Positions 1-10,329 of a stretch of DNA of 64,000 nt are shown piece by piece (the stretch's first letter is position 1; every line of letters starts with the position of its first letter). A program made the translations under genes and the position numbers. The DNA is taken from the NCBI GenBank assembly GCA_011799875.1, contig CM022298.1, positions 258,285,757 to 258,349,756 on the forward strand, in the 5' to 3' direction. This DNA is from Thinopyrum elongatum. Its lineage: Eukaryota; Streptophyta; Magnoliopsida; Poales; Poaceae. Below the pieces are notes generated by a model. It ran no database searches. It was not told where the DNA came from and saw only the letters and a program-made list of their open reading frames with translations.

Positions 1-310
1 GTTCATCGGCATATTGAAAGGTGTTGCCGATGCACGAAAGTTCGGATCCATAAGTTGCATGTCGCGATTGTGTAAATTCCAAGCTTCTCCAATAGAATAA
101 CTAGTCGGCCTTTGCTCGTTTGCGCTAGCTGACATGACATGTCCATTGGGAGGTCTAGCAACACCAACATAATGGCTATTTGCATCTACGCAAGGGGATT
201 GATGATACATGTTACCATCGTAAATTCCAGCCGCTTGATGACGCTCTCCTCGTAACAAGAACAGGCTGGAGACTGCTCGAAGCTTTGTCCCCAGCGGAGT
301 CGCCAAAAAG
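1..310 (-). mobile_element. Gypsy element, start of internal region (partial)
   Basis: Read on the minus strand, this stretch follows directly after an LTR and its primer-binding site and runs off the left edge of the window. It should therefore be the untranslated leader and possibly the start of gag of a Ty3/Gypsy-type element. Short open stretches exist on the minus strand, but none has a recognisable gag motif, so I do not call a gene. The rest of the element, including pol and the 3' LTR, must lie to the left of the window. The assignment to Gypsy rests on the primer-site style and LTR layout only. Confidence 0.6.
288..305 (-). other. Primer-binding site
   Basis: Minus-strand sequence TGGCGACTCCGCTGGGGA starts 5 bp after the presumed LTR end (CA at 311-312). 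Position and TGG start are typical of a tRNA primer site for minus-strand DNA synthesis in plant Gypsy elements. I cannot assign the tRNA species with certainty. Confidence 0.65.
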
Positions 311-1638
311 TGTGTTCGCACATGAACACGTCACCGTGTACCCTCGATGCCGGGGGTGATGCACCGCAGCTCACGTCGAAGGAGACCCGGCCGGAAGCGT
401 GGTACGCAAGCAATCCGGCGAGCGCTTTTGTAGACCCGAAACCCCACACGCCCGGGAGGGACCCCGTCAGGGCGCGCGGCGGCTATGGGCTGCCCTCGGT
501 TGACCTGATCACCCCTAGGGCCTCGAGGTTCGGCGCCCTGCAACTAGAAGAACGAACGAAGAACGAGGAAGAATAAGAATAAGGGAGAAGATAAAGGTAA
601 AGGCAAAAAGTGATATATTGATAGATCGATTGTGTGTTCTTCAATTAGCCGTCACCCCCAACATATATAAGAGGTGGCTGGACTTCACGTACAAGTAAAG
701 TATTCATCTAAGCTTTCCTTACAAGAATATTACATCAGTCCACCTCCTAAAAAATCCTAGTTCTAGTCCAACTCGGATTTGGCTCGGATCTGTCCCATAC
801 TTCTGTCCTGCTTTTGCGTGGGCTGTAAAAATCGCATACTAACTTAGATGGAGTCGAATTCAACATCAAACTTGTCCATCTCGACGATCTGCATAATACT
901 GCGCGTGCCACTTCTCCTTTTAAGGCCGTCTTTATGACTTTTAGGGCCCATCTCCAACTTCTGGTTGGACCTTCACTAAATCAGGCAAGCCTTCCAAATC
1001 AGCAAGCACTTAAGACCGGCAAGCATTCAGAACCAGCAAGCACTCAAGACCAGCGAGCATTCATAACCAGCAAGCCTTTTACTCAGACCCAGCAAAGCCT
1101 CTGGCCGGCAAACTCTTCTTTCAGACCCAGCAAGCCTCAAGATCGGCAAGCATTCATAACCGGCAAGCATTTAAAACTGGCAAGCCTTTTACTCGGACCA
1201 GGCAAGCCTCTCGCCGGCAAGATTCTTGCTGGCAAGTTAACCAGCAAGCACTTAAGACCGGCAAGCATTCAGAACCGGCAAGCCTTTTACATGGACCCAG
1301 CAAGCCTCTCGCCGGCAAGCTTCTTGCTGGCAGACCCGACAAGCCTCCCGCCGGCAAGCTCTTCTTTCAGATCCGACAAGACTCCCGCCAGCAAGCTCTT
1401 CTCAAACTAGCAAGCTTTCACGCGGCCGGCAAGCTTTATTCAGCCGGCAAAGGCCGAATAACTTACGCGACTCATCAGACACTATCCAGGTAAGTGTCTG
1501 GTCCCTCACGTCATCTTTTTTATTCAGGACCAGTCGGCAAAGTGTTGCCTTTGACTTTTGCATACAAACTCGAAGGTCCTTTTCCATTTGAGGTCATCTT
1601 AATTAAGTTTTTGACCATGTCAAAATCAAGTGTCAACA
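311..1638 (-). mobile_element. 5' LTR of minus-strand Gypsy element
   Basis: On the minus strand the block begins TGTTGACACTTGATTTTG at 1638 and ends in CA at 311, just before the primer site, giving an LTR of about 1.33 kb. At 1639 the sequence switches abruptly to the middle of a Sabrina/WHAM-type LTR, so this element inserted into that LTR. The partner LTR and target duplication are outside the window, so the boundary at 1638 comes from the TG start and from the loss of homology to the other LTR copy at 7144. Confidence 0.7.
960..1445. repeat. Degenerate GGCAAGC tandem array inside the LTR
   Basis: About forty imperfect copies of a short unit around (A)CCGGCAAGC or CCAGCAAGC, spaced roughly 10-20 bases apart, fill the central LTR. 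The array is open in several frames for over 150 codons, but the product would be a low-complexity repeat, so I treat it as non-coding. Isolated CCGGCAAG motifs also occur in the LTR at 56080-56160, suggesting a recurring motif in related Gypsy LTRs. Confidence 0.7.
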
Positions 1639-2771
1639 GATATCTAAGGCAATGTTTATGATATATAAGCATCGTGTCCGTGTCAAGTAGACCGAAACGA
1701 TTCTGCATCTACTACTATTACTCCACACATCGACCGACTCCTGCCTGCATCTAGAGTATTAAGTTCATGAAGAACAGAGTAACGCATTAAGTAAGATGAC
1801 ATGATGTAGAGGAATAAACTCAAGCAATATGATGTAAACCCCATCTTTTTATCCTCGATGGCAACAATACAATACGTACCTTGCTGCCCCTACTGTCACT
1901 GGGAAAGGACACCGCAAGATTGAACCCAAAGCTAAGCACTTCTCCCATTGCAAGAAAAACCAATCTAGTTGGCCAAACCAAACCGATAATTCGAAGAGAA
2001 TTACAAAGATATCAAATCATGCATATAAGAATTCAGAGAAGATTGAAATAATATTCATAGATAAGCTGATCATAAATCCACAAGTCATCGGATCTTGACA
2101 AACACACCGCAAAAGAAGATTACATCGGTTAGATCTCCAAGAACAACGAGGAGAATGTGGTATTGAGAATCAAAGAGAGAGAAGAAGCCATCTAGCTACT
2201 AGCTATGGACCAGTAGGTCTGAGATAAACTACTCACGCTTCATCGGAAGGGCAATAGAGTTGATGTAGAAGCCCTCCGTGATCGAATCCCCCTCCGGCAG
2301 GGTGCCGGAAAAGGTCCCTAGATGTGATCTCACGGGTACAAAAGGTTGCGGCGGTGGAAAAGTCTTTTCGTGGATGCTTCTGAGGGTTTGCGAATATATG
2401 TGAATATATAGGACGAAGAAGTAGGTCGGTGGAGTCATGTGGGGCCCACAAGGCAGGGGGCGCGCCCTACCCCCCTAGGCGCCCTCCCCCTTGTCGCCGC
2501 CTCGTGGCCCTTCTAACTTGAACTCCAAGTCTCCGGGGTGTCTTCTGGTCTAAGAAAAATCATCACGAAGATTTTATTCCATTTGGACTCCGTTTGGTAT
2601 TCCTTAAAACTCAAAAACAAGGAAAAAACAAAAACTGGCGCTGGGCTCTAGGTTAATTGGTTAGTCCCAAAAATAATATGAAATAGCATAATAATGCATA
2701 TAAAACATCCAAAACAGATAATATAATAGCATGGAACAACCAAAAATTATAGATACATTGGAGACGTATCA
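1639..2771 (-). mobile_element. 3' LTR (truncated) of the Sabrina/WHAM-like element
   Basis: Aligns by eye along its whole length with 7144-8262, with scattered substitutions and small indels (for example a short deletion near 2600 relative to 8080-8100). It starts on the minus strand at TGATACGTCTCC (2771). It stops at 1639, where the sequence matching 6660-7143 is missing. Confidence 0.8.
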
Positions 2772-2787
2772 AGCATCCCCAAGCTTA
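2772..2787 (-). other. Polypurine tract of the Sabrina/WHAM-like element
   Basis: Minus-strand TAAGCTTGGGGATGC lies directly before the 3' LTR start, the position expected for the plus-strand DNA primer. The same 15-mer (plus strand GCATCCCCAAGCTTA) recurs at 4853, 4909 and 6156. Confidence 0.7.
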
Positions 2788-5584
2788 ATTCCTGCTCGTC
2801 CTCGAGTAGGTAAATGATAAAAATAGAATTTTTGATGTGGAATGCTACCTAACATATTTATCAATGTAATTTTCTTTATTGTGGCATGAATGTTCAGATC
2901 CATAACATTCAAAACAAAAGTTTAACATTGACATAAAAAAAATAATACTTCAAGCATACTAACAAGGCAATTATGTCTTCTCAAAATAACATGGCCAAAG
3001 AAAGCTTATCCCTACAAAATCATATAGTCTGGCTATGCTCCATCTTCATCACACAAAATATTCAAATCATGCACAACCCCGATGACAAGCCAAGCAATTG
3101 TTTCATAATTTTAATGTTCTCAAACCTTTTCAACTTTCACGCAATACATGAGCGTGAGCCATGGACATAGCACTATAGGTGGAATAGAATATGGTGGTTG
3201 TGGAGAAGACAAAAAAGAAGGAGATAGTCTCACATCAACTAGGCGTATTAACGGGCTATGGAGATGCCCATCAATAGATATCAATGTGAGTGAGTAGGGA
3301 TTGCCATGCAACGGATGCACTAGAGCTACAAGTGTATGAAAGCTCAAAAGAAATTAAGTGGGTGTGCATCCAACTTGCTTGCTCATAAAGACCTGGGGCA
3401 ATTTGAGGAAGCCCATCGTTGGAATATACAAGCCAAGTTCTATAATGAAAATTTCCCACTAGTATATGAAAGTGACAAAATAGGAGACTCTCTATCATGA
3501 AGATCATGGTGCTACTTTGAAGCACAAGTGTGGAAAAAGGATAGTAGCATTGCCCCTTCTCTCTTTTTCTCTCATTTTTTTTGTTTGGCTTCTTTGGCCT
3601 CTTTCTTTTTGTCCGGAGTTTCATCCCGACTTGTGGGGGAATCATAATCTCCATCATCCTTTCCTCACATGGGACAATGCTCTAATAATGAAGATCATCA
3701 CACTTTTATTTATTTACAACTCAAGAATTACAACTCGATACTTAAAACAAAATATGACTCTATATGAATGCCTCCAGTGGTGTACCGGGATGTGCAATGA
3801 ATCAAGAGTGACATGTATGAAAGAATTATGAATGGTGGCTTTGCCACAAATACGATGTCAACTACATGATCATGCAAAGCAATATGACAATGATGAAGCG
3901 TGTTACAATAAAACGGAACGGTGGAAAGTTGCATGGCAATATATCTCGGAATGGCTATGGAAATGCCATAATAGGTAGGTATGGTGGCTGTTTTGAGGAA
4001 GATATATGGTGGGTGTATGGTACCGGCGAAAGTTGCGCGGCACTAGAGAGGCTAGCAATGGTGGAAGGGTGAGAGTGTGTATAATCCATGGACTCAACAT
4101 TAGTCATAAAGAACTCACATACTTATTGCAAAAATCTATTAGTCATCGAAACAAAGTGCTATGCGCATGCTCCTAGGGGGATAGATTGGTAGGAAAAGAC
4201 CATCGCTCGTCCCCGACCGCCACTCATAAGGAAGACAATCAATAAATAAATCATGCTCCGACTTCATCACATAACGGTTCACCATACGTGCATGCTACGG
4301 GAATCATAAACTCTAACACAAGTATTTCTACAATCCACAATTACTCACTAGCATGACTCTAATATCACCATCTTTATATCTCAAAACAATCATAAGGAAT
4401 CAAACTTCACATAGTATTCAATGCACTTTATATGAAAGTTTTTATTATATCCCTCTTGGATGTCTATCATATTAGGACTAAATTTATAACCAAAGCAAAT
4501 TACCATGTTGTTTAGAAAGACTCTCAAAATAATATAAGTGAAGCATGAGAGTTCAATAATTTCTACAAAATAAAGCCACCGCGTGCTCTAAAAAGATATA
4601 AGTGAAGCACTAGAGCAAAATTGCCTAGCTCAAAAGATATAAGTGAAGCACATAGACTATTCTAATAAATCATGATTCATGCGTGTCCCTCTCAAAAGGT
4701 GTGTACAGCAAGGATGATTGTGGCAAACTAAAAAGTAAGAACTCATATAATACAAGACGCTCCAAGCAAAACACATATCATGTGGTGAATAAAAATATAG
4801 CCTCAAGTAAAGTTATCAATAGACGAAGACGAAAGAGGGGATGCCTTCCAGGGCATCCCCAAGCTTAGGCTCTTGGTTGTCCTTGAATATTACCTTGGGG
4901 TGCCTTGGGCATCCCCAAGCTTAGGCTCTTTCCACTCCTTATTCCATAGACCATCAAATCCTTACCCAAAACTTGAAAACTTCACAACACAAAACTCAAC
5001 AGAAAATCTCATAAGCTCCGTTAGTATAAGAAAATAAATCACCACTTTTGGTACTGTTGTGAACTCATTCTTTATTTATATTGGTGTAATATCTAATGTA
5101 TTCCAACTTTTCCATGGTTCATACCCCCCGATACTACCCATAGATTCATCAAAATAAGCAAACAAGACAAAGAAAACAGAATCTGTCAAAAACAGAACAG
5201 TGTGCGAAGATACGAATTTTTCTAATACTTCTGTAACTCCAAAAATTCTCAAAACTGAGGACAACAGATGAAATTTGTATGTCAATCCCGTTTAAAAAAT
5301 TCATGGTTTTTAAACTCTCCAGTGAATTATTAAAATTCTGTGACTGGACACAAAAGTTTCTGTTTTCAGCAAGATCAAATCAACCATCACCGTAAGCCAT
5401 CCTAAAGGTCTTACTTGGCACAAACACTAATTAAAACACCAAAACACATCTAACCAGAGGCTAGATGAAAAATTTATTGAGAAACAGAACCAAAAAAAGT
5501 AGAATGAAAAATAAAATTGGGTTGCCTCCCAACAAGCGCTTTTCTTTAAAGCCTTTTAGCTAGGCATTAATAATTCAATGATGC
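2788..5584 (-). mobile_element. Non-coding internal region of the Sabrina/WHAM-like element
   Basis: AT-rich DNA with only short frames. It holds three copies of an AATATAAGTGAAGCA-type motif (about 4530, 4588 and 4635) and two extra polypurine-tract copies at 4853-4867 and 4909-4923. At 5520-5570 is the phrase GTTGCCTCCCAACAAGCGC, which I associate with this repeat group. No pol motif was found on either strand. Confidence 0.65.
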
Positions 5585-6421
5585 TCACATAAAATATAAT
5601 AATTGAAACACGAATGGAGCATCATAAAACATGTGACAAACATATTTAAGTCTAACATACTTCCTATGCATAGGCATTTTATAAGCAAACAAATTATCAA
5701 GACAAGCAAAAACTAGCATGTGCAAGGAAGAAGAAAGAAACAATAGCAATCTCAACATAACGAGAGGTAATTTAGTAACATGAAACTTTCTACAACCATA
5801 TTTTCCTCTCTCACAATAATTACATGTGGGATAATATTCAAATTCAACAATATATCCACATAACACATTTTCTAGATGATCCACATGCATGCAAAGTTGA
5901 CACTCTTCCAAGATAGTGGGATTAACATTAACTAAAGTCATGACCTCTCCAAACCCACTTTTATCAAAAAATTCATAAGATTGATCATACTCTAAAGTAG
6001 TGGGATCATTATTACCTAGAGTTGACACTCTTTCAAACCCACTTTCAATATTATTGCAAACATATTCATCATAAGGCTTAAATAAATTTTCAAGATCATA
6101 AGAAAAATCACCCCAATCATGATCATTGCAACAAGTAGTGGACATAGCAAAATTAGCATCCCCAAGCTTAGGGTTTTGCATATCATTATCACAACTGACA
6201 TTAATAGAATTTATAGTAGAACCATTGCAATCATGCTTTTCATCCAAGGATCTATCGTGAATCACTTCATAGATTTCTTCTTTTAACACTTCATCACAAT
6301 TTTCAGATTCATGAATTTCAAGCAAAACTTCATAAAGATAATATAGTGCACTCAAATCGCTAGAAATTGGTTCATCATAATTGGATCTCTTAAAAAGATT
6401 AGCAAGTGGATGAGGATCCAT
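5585..6421 (-). CDS. Element-borne 278-aa protein of unknown function
   Basis: An intact 278-codon frame on the minus strand, starting about 220 bp after the primer site. It is the only long frame of the element. The first two thirds are acidic and rich in Asn, Asp, Glu and Ser (for example residues around 95-115, DWGDFSYDLENLFKPYDEY). A Cys-rich stretch near residues 190-210 contains CNYCERGKYGC. The C-terminal 60 residues are hydrophobic (around LPLVMLRLLLFLSSSLHMLV), which could form one or two membrane segments. It has no gag zinc knuckle of the usual form and no protease or RT motif. It may be a divergent gag-like or accessory protein, or a frame kept open only because the insertion is recent. 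Its codon use is AT-rich like the surrounding element. Confidence 0.5.
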   Translation of the reverse strand: MDPHPLANLFKRSNYDEPISSDLSALYYLYEVLLEIHESENCDEVLKEEIYEVIHDRSLDEKHDCNGSTINSINVSCDNDMQNPKLGDANFAMSTTCCNDHDWGDFSYDLENLFKPYDEYVCNNIESGFERVSTLGNNDPTTLEYDQSYEFFDKSGFGEVMTLVNVNPTILEECQLCMHVDHLENVLCGYIVEFEYYPTCNYCERGKYGCRKFHVTKLPLVMLRLLLFLSSSLHMLVFACLDNLFAYKMPMHRKYVRLKYVCHMFYDAPFVFQLLYFM

Positions 6422-6638
6422 AAACTTTTAGCAAGCGAAGATGCGAGCAAAAAGAAGGCACATGGTAACACAAGCAAACAAAAGATCGAACGGAAAGAAG
6501 GCAAACAAACAGGCAAATCTTTTTGAAAATCGTTTTAGAAGTGGGGGAGAGTAAAACGAGTGGCAAATGGCAAATAATGTAATGCAAGAGATGAGAGTTT
6601 ATGATGGGTACTTGGTATGTCTTGACTTGGCATAGATC

Positions 6639-6656
6639 TCCCCGGCAACAGTGCCA
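6639..6656 (-). other. Primer-binding site of the Sabrina/WHAM-like element
   Basis: Minus-strand TGGCACTGTTGCCGGGGA. It differs at two positions from TGGCGCCGTTGCCGGGGA, the tRNA-Asp-type primer site known in Athila-like plant elements. Confidence 0.7.
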
Positions 6657-6659
6657 GAA

Positions 6660-8262
6660 ATTCTTCCTGGTACTTCTTGAGCTTGCGTTGGTTTTTCCCT
6701 TGAAGAGGAAAGGGTGATGCAGCAAAGTAGAGATAAGTATTTCCCGCAGTTAGGGAACCAAGGTATCAATCCAGTAGGAGACAACACACAAATCACCTAA
6801 TACCTACACAAACAATCAAACACTTGCACCCAACGCGATAAAGGGGTTGTCAATCCCTTCACGGTCACTTGCAAAAGTGAGATCTGATAGAGATAGATTA
6901 AACTAAACAAAAGATAAAGTAAATATTTTTGGGTTTTTTGGTATATAGATCGGAAAGTAAAAGATTGCAAAATAGTAGATCGGAAACTAATATGATGGAA
7001 AATAGTAGATCGGAAACTTATATGATGGAAAATAGATCCGGGGGCCATAGGTTTCGCTAGAGGCTTCTCTCAAGATAGCAAATAATACGATGTGTGAACA
7101 AATTACTGTCGGGCAATTGATAGAAAAGCGCAAAGTTATGACGATATCTAAGGTAATGATTATGAAATATAGGCATCACGTCTGTGTCAAGTAGAATGAA
7201 ACGATTCTGCATCTACCACTATTACTCCACACATCGACCGACTCCTGCCTGCATCTAGAGTATTAAGTTCATGAAGAACAGAGTAACACATTAAGTAAGA
7301 TGACATGATGTAGAGGAATAAACTCAAGCAATACGATGTAAACCCCATCTTTTTATCATCGATGGCAACAATACAATACGTGCCTTGCTGCCGCTACTAT
7401 CACTGGGAAAGGACACCGCAAGATTGAATCCAAAGCTAAGCACTTCTCCCATTGCAAGAAAAACCAATCTAGTTGGCCAAACCAAACCGATAATTTGAAG
7501 AGAATTACAAAGATATTAAATCATGCATATAAGAATTCAGAGAAGATTCAAATAATATTCATAGATAAGCTGATCATAAATCCACAATTCATCGGATCTC
7601 GACAAACACACCGCAAAAGAAGATTACATCGGATAGTCCAAGAACAATGAGGAGAACGTGGTATTGAGAATCAAAGAGAGAGAAGAAGCCATCTAGCTAG
7701 TAGCTATGGAACCGTAGGTCGGAGGTAAACTACTCACGCTTCATCGGAAGGGCAATAGAGTTGATGTAGAAGCCCTCCATGATCGAATCCCCCTCCGACA
7801 GGGTGCCAGAAAAGGTCCCTAGATGGGATCTCACGGGTACAGAAGGTTGCGGCGGTGGAAAAGTGTTTTCGTGGATGCTTCTGAGGGTTTGGGAATATAT
7901 GTGAATATATAGGATGAAGAAGTAGGTCGGTGGAGTCACGTGGGGCCCACAAGGCAGGGGGCACGCCCATCCCCCTTGTCGCCGCCTCGTGGCTCTTCTG
8001 ACTTCAACTCCAAGTCTCCGGGGTGTCTTCTGGTCCAAGAAAAATCATCGCGAAGGTTTTATTCCGTTTGGACTCCGTTTGGTATTCCTTCTTTGCGAAA
8101 CTCAAAAATAAGGAAAAAATAGAAACTGGCACTGGGCTCTAGGTTAATAGGTTAGTCCCAAAAATAATATAAAATATCATAATAATGCATATAAAACATC
8201 CAAAACAGATAATATAATAGCATGGAACAATCAAAAATTATAGATACGTTGGAGACGTATCA
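6660..8262 (-). mobile_element. 5' LTR (complete) of the Sabrina/WHAM-like element
   Basis: About 1.6 kb; begins on the minus strand with TGATACGTCTCCAACG at 8262 and ends near the primer site. The exact 3' end is uncertain by about 10 bp because no CA sits immediately before the primer site. A GGAAAATAGTAGATCGGAAAC-like unit is repeated three times around 6960-7040. The part 7144-8262 is repeated in the 3' LTR. Confidence 0.75.
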
Positions 8263-8540
8263 CCCTTCATGGTTCTGATGCAGGAAATAAAAAACAAAAG
8301 AAACAGCCTACTGGAGGCCGCAGCTCTTGAGGAACCGACCCCGGCGTCGCTAGCACTCAGTTGGCGTCCTCCTCCTCCTTGACGCGGCGGCTCGTCATAG
8401 TTGTCGTCGCTCGAGCTCCCCCCGGAGGAAGCGCCGTCGCCAAGGGCAAGTTCGCCGCCGAGGACGTCGCCACCACGATGGCCGTCGTCGTCTAAGAGGT
8501 GATCACCACCGCTATTGTGGCTCTACGGGCAGCACCCCAG
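8263..8540 (-). pseudogene. Displaced C-terminal tail of the B3 gene
   Basis: Between the retroelement and the B3 frame at 8541, the minus strand keeps a coding-like stretch in a shifted frame. It is rich in Asp, Gly and Ser, including SSDDNYDEPP and a GGGG run, and is interrupted by a TAG and a frameshift near 8490. This looks like the former acidic C-terminus of the B3 protein, lost by an upstream stop. The stretch runs right up to the LTR start at 8262, so the gene's 3' end may have been cut by the insertion. Confidence 0.45.
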
Positions 8541-9134
8541 TCATCCGCCATCCTTCCCGAAGATCTTGACGAAGAGCGTCATTGCCCCGTCGTACTTGAA
8601 GTGGAGGGTGTGCCTCCCCTTCAGGCCGCGGGCACGGGCGAACGACTGCCACCCCCGGGTCAGGTAGACGTAGCCTAAGGGGGTGACTTGGACCTTCGCC
8701 CACGAGGATCGTTTGGAGCAGCCGTTAGGTTGTAGCCATCGCCCGATGGGTCCTCCCGCCGGCAGCTCCTCCGCGAAGGAGCGCGGGAGCCGGATCCAGG
8801 TGTAGGGTGGACTCTTCATCCACACCACAAACTCACGGGCCATGTCATCTGAATGGGCCCGCTGGCGAGGTGGTCGGGCGGCCACCGCGTGCCTCCCACC
8901 TTGGCCTCGGCCACTGAGACTTCCGCGACCGCCTCCGCGGGAGGAGCTCTTCCCACGGCTGTCGAAGCCAATGCGGATCTCCAAAGGAGTGCCCTTGTGC
9001 CCCTGAGGAGCCGCCGTCGGAGTCGCGGTGGACTTACTGGGACAGCCGCACCCCCTCTTGGGTGGCGGCAGCTCCGGCTCGTCCCGCGGCGCCTTGCCCT
9101 TCTCCATGGCAGTGAACCTCCTCACCGACACCAT
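8541..9134 (-). pseudogene. B3-domain protein, C-terminally shortened
   Basis: A 197-codon minus-strand frame. Residues about 100-195 read like a plant B3 DNA-binding domain: a FVVWM strand, the IRLPRSFAEELP start of the fold, then VYLTRGWQSFARARGL and FKYDGAMTLFVKIFG, the usual G-W-x2-F and FxYDG core. Residues 26-36 (PPKRGCGCPSK) resemble an AT-hook with Arg-to-Cys changes. B3 proteins are nuclear transcription factors of land plants; this arrangement fits the REM-like grass group. The start at 9134 is supported by a TATA-like and CCAAT-like promoter 80-95 bp upstream; an in-frame ATG eight codons later is an alternative. The frame stops just after the domain, and tail-like coding sequence continues downstream out of frame, so I call it a decayed or truncated gene. 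Confidence 0.65.
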
Positions 9135-9204
9135 GGCTACTATGGCAGAGGTTTGGGAGGGGAGAAGCGAGAAGACGAAGATAGTTTGGGGGCTCCGTCC
9201 CCTT

Positions 9205-9235
9205 CACCCTCTTATAGACAATTGGTCAAGGCCAA
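9205..9235 (-). promoter_or_regulatory. Candidate TATA/CCAAT promoter of the B3 gene
   Basis: On the minus strand GACCAATTG (about 9221-9230) is followed by TCTATAAG (9211-9218), about 80 bp before the first ATG. Spacing and orientation fit a minimal plant promoter; no transcription start can be proven from sequence. Confidence 0.4.
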
Positions 9236-9464
9236 CCAGCGTCCCTTCACATTTGGAGCAATGATGGCCTGGTAGTGCGCGCGCTAGACTTTTGTCAGTC
9301 TGGGCGGTTGCCGAGGTGACGTGGGGAAGTGGTGGCATCCACCTCCTGTCATGCACCATGTGTCAAGCCTGGCCCACAGGCTGTGAGGACCCGCGTCGCT
9401 TCGCCCTCCCTTCGTTGCCTTCGCCTCGAAGCCAGGCCGAGCGTGCCGTGGGCCCGGGGGCTGC

Positions 9465-10328
9465 TATCGGCGTTCTAGGATCGGGGGTACCTAGGCCCAC
9501 CTACCTACGGCCCAACGCGTGGCACCGTCAGGGGCCCAGTATGGCCCAGCTACAAGGCTCCATGTACAAGACCGTCGCGAGGCCCCCGCCCCATGGGGAT
9601 AAAGACACCAAGGCCCCCCGAGGGGCGGCCTCCCGAGGATCAGAGATCTCTATGCAAGCCTCCCGCCTCGCGAGGCGCGTGACGATGTGAGCCATGACGA
9701 CCAAGGCCAGGAGGGCGCCAGCGGGTGCAGGAGAGGACAGTTTCCTCTTTGGTGCTAAGGAGGCAAGGACGTACGCGAGTTCCCAAGGAATCCCCCAAAG
9801 GTTTCCATTCTGGTGCAACAAGACCAAGGCCACTGGCTCGGCAGGACGGAGGTCATCGCTGAGCCCACCATGGCGTCATGGCCAGAAGCTTTGCAGGCGA
9901 AGACCACCTTTAGTCAGGATAGGGTGTACTCCTATCCCCCTTCAAATTGGTCATTGTGGTATCCCTTCCCGCCTAAGCTATGAGGGAAGAGGACCAAGGA
10001 CACTATAAATATAGACTAGTCTCCACCGTAGACATGGGATCCGATCCAATCCTTCGGCCATTGAGCTCGCTCGAGGCAGCTCGCACTTGTACTAGTTCAT
10101 CCTCATCCTCCTTGCGAGACAATCCACCACAACGCAGGAGTAGGGTTTTACACCGCAAGGTGGCCTGAACTTGGGTAAACCACCGTGTCCTGTTCTTCTT
10201 CTTTCTCGCATGAACTCATCTGAGCCAAGCCGTGGGGTGGTGAGCAGTGAGCCACGGCTAGGCTAGATCCTTCGAACACGCCCCAGAGTTCAAACCTTAT
10301 TTGGGTCTGCGGAGCCCCGATCCCGACA
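9465..10328 (+). mobile_element. Solo Gypsy LTR or LTR fragment
   Basis: About 860 bp with the layout of a Gypsy LTR: start TATCGGCGTTCTAGG (TG expected, so the first dinucleotide may be mutated), a TATA motif ACTATAAATATAG near 10003, then GCAGGAGTAGGGTTTTA near 10136, and an end at CCCGACA. The same order of motifs, including GCAGGAGTAGGGTTTTA and a following CTGGGTAAA-like phrase, occurs in the 5' LTR at 55898-56716, so the two are related. No primer site or internal region follows, and I see no clear target duplication (GCTGC versus ACGAC). Confidence 0.55.
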
Positions 10329-10329
10329 A

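Larger units (their letters stand above)
1639..8262 (-). mobile_element. Sabrina/WHAM-like non-autonomous LTR retrotransposon
   Basis: Two long direct repeats (1639-2771 and about 6660-8262) bound a 3.9-kb internal region on the minus strand. Both LTRs begin TGATACGTCTCCAA, a start I recognise from the abundant Triticeae Sabrina/WHAM group. The primer site TGGCACTGTTGCCGGGGA resembles the tRNA-Asp type used by Athila-like elements. No protease, reverse transcriptase or integrase motif is present between the LTRs; the only substantial frame is a 278-codon ORF. The element would therefore need enzymes from an autonomous relative. The 3' LTR lacks its last roughly 480 bp because another element inserted at 1638/1639. 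Confidence 0.75.

Noticed and set aside
331..576. Short GC-rich frames near the left edge
   Set aside because: They lie inside the U5/R part of an LTR and carry no domain.
934..1410. 158-codon open frame on the plus strand
   Set aside because: It consists of translated GGCAAGC repeats inside an LTR; no domain and no start context.
8853..9275. Plus-strand 140-codon frame
   Set aside because: Antisense to the minus-strand B3 gene, whose domain match and promoter are better supported.
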